Assembly (NCBI GenBank): GCA_963210315.1
Contig: OY723237.1
Coordinates: 62,001 to 126,000 of the forward strand
DNA from: Rhynchopus euleeides
Lineage: Eukaryota > Euglenozoa > Diplonemea > Diplonemida > Diplonemidae
Direction of reading: 5' to 3'
DNA: 64,000 bases
The notes below the pieces were generated by a model. The model was not told the DNA's origin, ran no database searches, and was given only the letters and a program-made list of their open reading frames with translations. The position numbers and the translations under genes were made by a program. The stretch's first letter is position 1, and every line of letters begins with the position of its first letter. Below, in pieces: positions 61,084 to 64,000 of the stretch.

Positions 61084-62293
61084 AGCGACTGGACAGGCGG
61101 TTTACAAACTCCCCTCAGCCGATACACATTATGCACGTCCCACTCTCTATATCAAAGGTGCTGTGAGCCGCCACGAGCACGCCCCCACGCGTGCGCCGTT
61201 CGGGAAGTGACACACACACCGCCCTTCTGGAGGACGGAGAAGTGTGTCCTCCAGTATAAAAGCACCCAATAGCAACTCTCTCGAGAGGATACTACATACC
61301 CCCCCCACCCGCCCCGCCCGTCGGATTCGCTGGATTTTGCAATCCCGAGACGAGAGGCTTCCTCGGGCCTGTGGGGGAGCGGAGGATGTACGCACCACTG
61401 GCTTTGCCCTGAAACCAAAGTGCAGGAAACCGAAGCGCCCTGACGAATTTCACGAAATAAGCGAGAGGCTCCAAACTGACACACACAGCTGTCATCCCCA
61501 CCCCCTCTCCCCACCCGAGTTCTTGTTGCAGACTCTATTGTGACTCTATACGTGTTCCCTTGGGGGGGCAGAACAGCACAAGACTAAGCGGCACGACGCT
61601 TCCTTTTTGCGCCGAACGATATCACCTGAACACCTGTTGCCTTGCGGCAGTTCGGCAACAGGGATTCTGGACTGGCCTCCCACACCCCCTACACCCCCAC
61701 ACCCACACACGTTCCCCCTGGCCTTCCGACGATCAAACAGAATCCACAAGAGGAAGAGCATGCGTGGATGTTACGCGATTTCACGACGCGGTAGTCGGGA
61801 CCACCCGATTACTGCGTCGTGTGTTGTGCTCGTAACCCGCGAAGCTGTTGCCGGACGCAAATAAATGCTTGAGGTTGCCCCGACACTATTTGTTCTCCGA
61901 TCGGCCTCCCCGTTCCTTGAGGTTCGTCATCATGAGAACTGGGTCTACTGAGGTGGGGCCCGGGGGGTGAGGAGGATTTGCTTTGTTCGGTTGTACAAAA
62001 CACAAACCAAACAAAGGATCTGGTGGACGTGATGTGTTTGTTTGACCCCCCCCCCCCCCGACAATCCTTTCGTTGGGGAGGAGAAGAACAAAAGAATTAC
62101 AACAAAACAATCGCCACCCCACCCCACCCCTCCAGCCCCAGACCACCCTGCACAACACACCCACACCCCACCCCACCCACCCCCCTCCCCTCCCCCTCCT
62201 CCTCTTCAACCAACCTGCTGCTGCACCCAGGGGTGGGTACTTGTCAACTTCGGAAGCAGCGTCATCCTGCCGCACCACACCACCCCGCCACCG
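61084..62293. other. No gene seen; low-complexity C/A-rich tract
   Basis: 62045-62210 is CCCCACCC-rich. 61290-61330 and 61660-61720 have short CCACACCC-type runs. It would hold the 3' region of the coiled-coil gene. Confidence 0.45.
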
Positions 62294-64000
62294 CTAAGAC
62301 GTCGGCATCCAAGGCCCTGTCGTATTGTAAGGGGTGAACGTCGCCGCAGGCGTGTGCACGGGCATGGCTGACGCCGAAGCCTTCGTCGGGGAGGCAAAGG
62401 CTGTGGTCGCACCCATAGACACTGCAGACTTCCACCCCTCGAAGGAGGACTGTGCCCGCTGCCACTCGCGCCACGCAGCGCTGCTCTGCTCAGCTTCGCG
62501 GTGTTTGGAGGGGGACAGGGCGCGGGGCCCGTGTGGCGCGCCGCCGGCACCACCGGCGCCCCCGCCGTAGGCCCGCCTGCGCAACGCCTCGTTCTCCAGC
62601 TCGACCTTCTCGATGTAACCCTGCATGGTCCTCTTCTCCAGCTCCAGCTTCTGGCAGTACTGCCGGGTCTCCCCGACCTTCCCCCAGTCGACCTTCATCT
62701 TCGTGTTCTTCTCCTTCAGCTTCGCATTACCCGCCTCCAGCTTTGAGCAGCGCGCCTCCAGGGCAATCGCCTTCGACGCGAGCTCCTCGTCGTTCCCCTG
62801 GAATCTGTCCAGCTCCGCGAGGTGCTTTCCCGCGTGGTCCGCCACGCTGGCGAACTGCGGCTGCCCGCTGGCCAGCTCCATATCCCTCAGCTTGGTGCGC
62901 AGCGCAGCCGCCTCCTGCTCCGACTCGCTGAGGAGCTGCTGCGACTGCACGTTGCTGGTGGACAGCCCGGACAGCTCATACTCCAGCTCCTGCAGCTTGC
63001 TCTCGAGGAGCTTCTTCTCAATCTGGTGCCGCTCCCGGATCTCCTGCTCCACACGGCGTGCCCCCTCCACCGCGCGGTGTGCGCTCTCCGTCTCCCTCTG
63101 GGCCAGCTCCGCACAGCGCTGCTGGTTGTCCTCCAACCGCGTCCGCACCACTGCACGCAGCGCGAGGAGAACATCCTGCAGCTCCGCGAGGCAAGCCTTG
63201 CCGTTGCTCACCACGACACCGAGGTCCCCGCTCCCAGCGGCGTCGCCTTCGGCGCCGCCATCTCCTGTGGCAGGCGCGATGAGGTCGCCCAGGCGGTCCT
63301 GCTCCACTGCGGTGTGCAGGGCGAGGAAGCCATTGGATGTGCGCCGCATCCCGCTGACGAGGGTGCGAAGGTGCATCTCCGCCTCCTCCGTGTCCCGCAC
63401 GCGCTCCAGCAGGCGTGCCACCTCCGAGGCAAGCCTGTCCGCCTCGGCCCTGGCCTGCCGGAGGTCTTCTGAGGACTGCGCTGCGGTGCGCGTGCTGGCG
63501 GCGGCGTCGCCGAGGGCTGCCTCCTTCTCCCCGCGCTCGCGCTCCATCCCCTCGCGCGTTTCACGCGCCTCGTGCATCACGCGCTCCAGCATCTCCTCGA
63601 GGCGCGCCTTCTCCTCCCCCAGCCGGCCCCTCTCCCCGTCGTTGTCCTCCAGCTCGCGGCGCAGGCGCTGCACCTCCTCCGCCACACGCCGGCACTCGCT
63701 GACGCCCCTGTCGAGCCACTCCTTCATGACAGCCTTCTCCTCACGCAGCGACGCGACCTCCTCTGCCCGCTCGCCCAGCTGGTGCTCGAGGTGCGCCGTG
63801 CTGGGCCCTGCAGGTGCGGCAGGAGTCGGTGCGGGTGGTGGTGGCTGCTGCTGCTGCTGTTGCTGCTGCTGCCTGAGGGCAGCGCTGAGCTGAAGCTTGA
63901 GCCGGTCGATCTCATCCTGCATCTGCTTCTTCTCCAGGCGGTCCACCTCCAGGTGGCTGTTCACCTGCTCCATTGTTGTCGAAAGCCCCCCCAGCTGCTG
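62294..64000 (-). CDS. Long coiled-coil protein, 5' partial
   Basis: The frame is open to the right edge (…QQLGGLSTTMEQVNSHL), so the true start may lie outside; the first Met in view is 63973 (559 residues from there). Heptad-rich segments dominate: QMQDEIDRLKLQLSAAL, then a Gln-tract and Pro/Ala linker (about 35-60), then EEVQRLRRELEDNDGERGRL, a mid-region LASEVARLLERVRDTEEAEM, and IEKKLLESKLQELEYELSGL near 320. A final coil (KLELEKRTMQGYIEKVELEN) precedes a Gly-rich, Ser/Thr/Pro tail ending NTTGPWMPTS. A cytoskeletal, flagellar or basal-body scaffold is plausible, but coiled coils give no specific identity. Confidence 0.8.
   Translation of the reverse strand, partial: QQLGGLSTTMEQVNSHLEVDRLEKKQMQDEIDRLKLQLSAALRQQQQQQQQQPPPPAPTPAAPAGPSTAHLEHQLGERAEEVASLREEKAVMKEWLDRGVSECRRVAEEVQRLRRELEDNDGERGRLGEEKARLEEMLERVMHEARETREGMERERGEKEAALGDAAASTRTAAQSSEDLRQARAEADRLASEVARLLERVRDTEEAEMHLRTLVSGMRRTSNGFLALHTAVEQDRLGDLIAPATGDGGAEGDAAGSGDLGVVVSNGKACLAELQDVLLALRAVVRTRLEDNQQRCAELAQRETESAHRAVEGARRVEQEIRERHQIEKKLLESKLQELEYELSGLSTSNVQSQQLLSESEQEAAALRTKLRDMELASGQPQFASVADHAGKHLAELDRFQGNDEELASKAIALEARCSKLEAGNAKLKEKNTKMKVDWGKVGETRQYCQKLELEKRTMQGYIEKVELENEALRRRAYGGGAGGAGGAPHGPRALSPSKHREAEQSSAAWREWQRAQSSFEGWKSAVSMGATTAFASPTKASASAMPVHTPAATFTPYNTTGPWMPTS

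Noticed and set aside
62340-63893. Long plus-strand frame (422 codons) opposite the coiled-coil gene
   Set aside because: It is an antisense shadow: Ser/Arg/Cys-rich, mirroring the heptad-coded minus strand.

Overview
The window reads as nuclear DNA of a protist with a GC-rich, repeat-rich genome. No rRNA, recognisable tRNA, bacterial operon or CRISPR is visible. From about 30.5 kb to the right edge every convincing gene lies on the minus strand. Most genes are single uninterrupted frames, but two small genes are split by canonical GT-AG introns of 262 and 215 nt. A long one-strand cluster, intron-poor genes, expanded ubiquitin-like fusion families and a membrane-bound class III cyclase-like gene suggest an Euglenozoan, most likely a diplonemid. 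That lineage call is an inference of moderate to low confidence; I see no spliced-leader sequence to prove it.

Layout. 1-4795 (+): open end of a non-LTR retrotransposon polyprotein (reverse transcriptase, CCHC finger, restriction-like endonuclease, OTU-like cysteine protease, second zinc cluster). 4.8-30.5 kb: mobile-element territory. It holds foldback elements that share the terminus CACGGTGG (10.8-13.1, 20.9-24.0 and 25.3-26.2 kb), a hAT-type non-autonomous element with a perfect 8-bp target duplication (22.2-22.9 kb), a mariner-like element with a perfect 31-bp terminal inverted repeat (27.0-28.7 kb), a 188-bp interspersed family, a 33-bp minisatellite, and a decayed membrane cyclase gene (17.5-19.9 kb, minus). 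30.5-37.1 kb: a double-domain PLP decarboxylase and a multi-span membrane protein with a ubiquitin-like domain, both apparently frameshifted at long G/C homopolymers. 40.3-44.5 kb: about 100 copies of a 41-bp satellite built on an 18-bp palindrome, with one orientation switch. 45.7-52.6 kb: two tandem pairs of paralogues, Ubl-jacalin-jacalin and Ubl-WD40. 53-64 kb: compact small genes (two mitochondrial-looking proteins, a type I membrane protein, a Cgr1-like protein, a Dpy-30-like protein) and the start-side part of a long coiled-coil protein.

The genes do not form an obvious pathway. The unifying themes are one-directional organisation, lineage-specific ubiquitin-like fusions next to their own degraded copies, and repeated use of short perfect palindromes inside inverted-repeat elements. 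Positions of introns, frameshifts and repeat ends were read by eye and may be off by a few bases.
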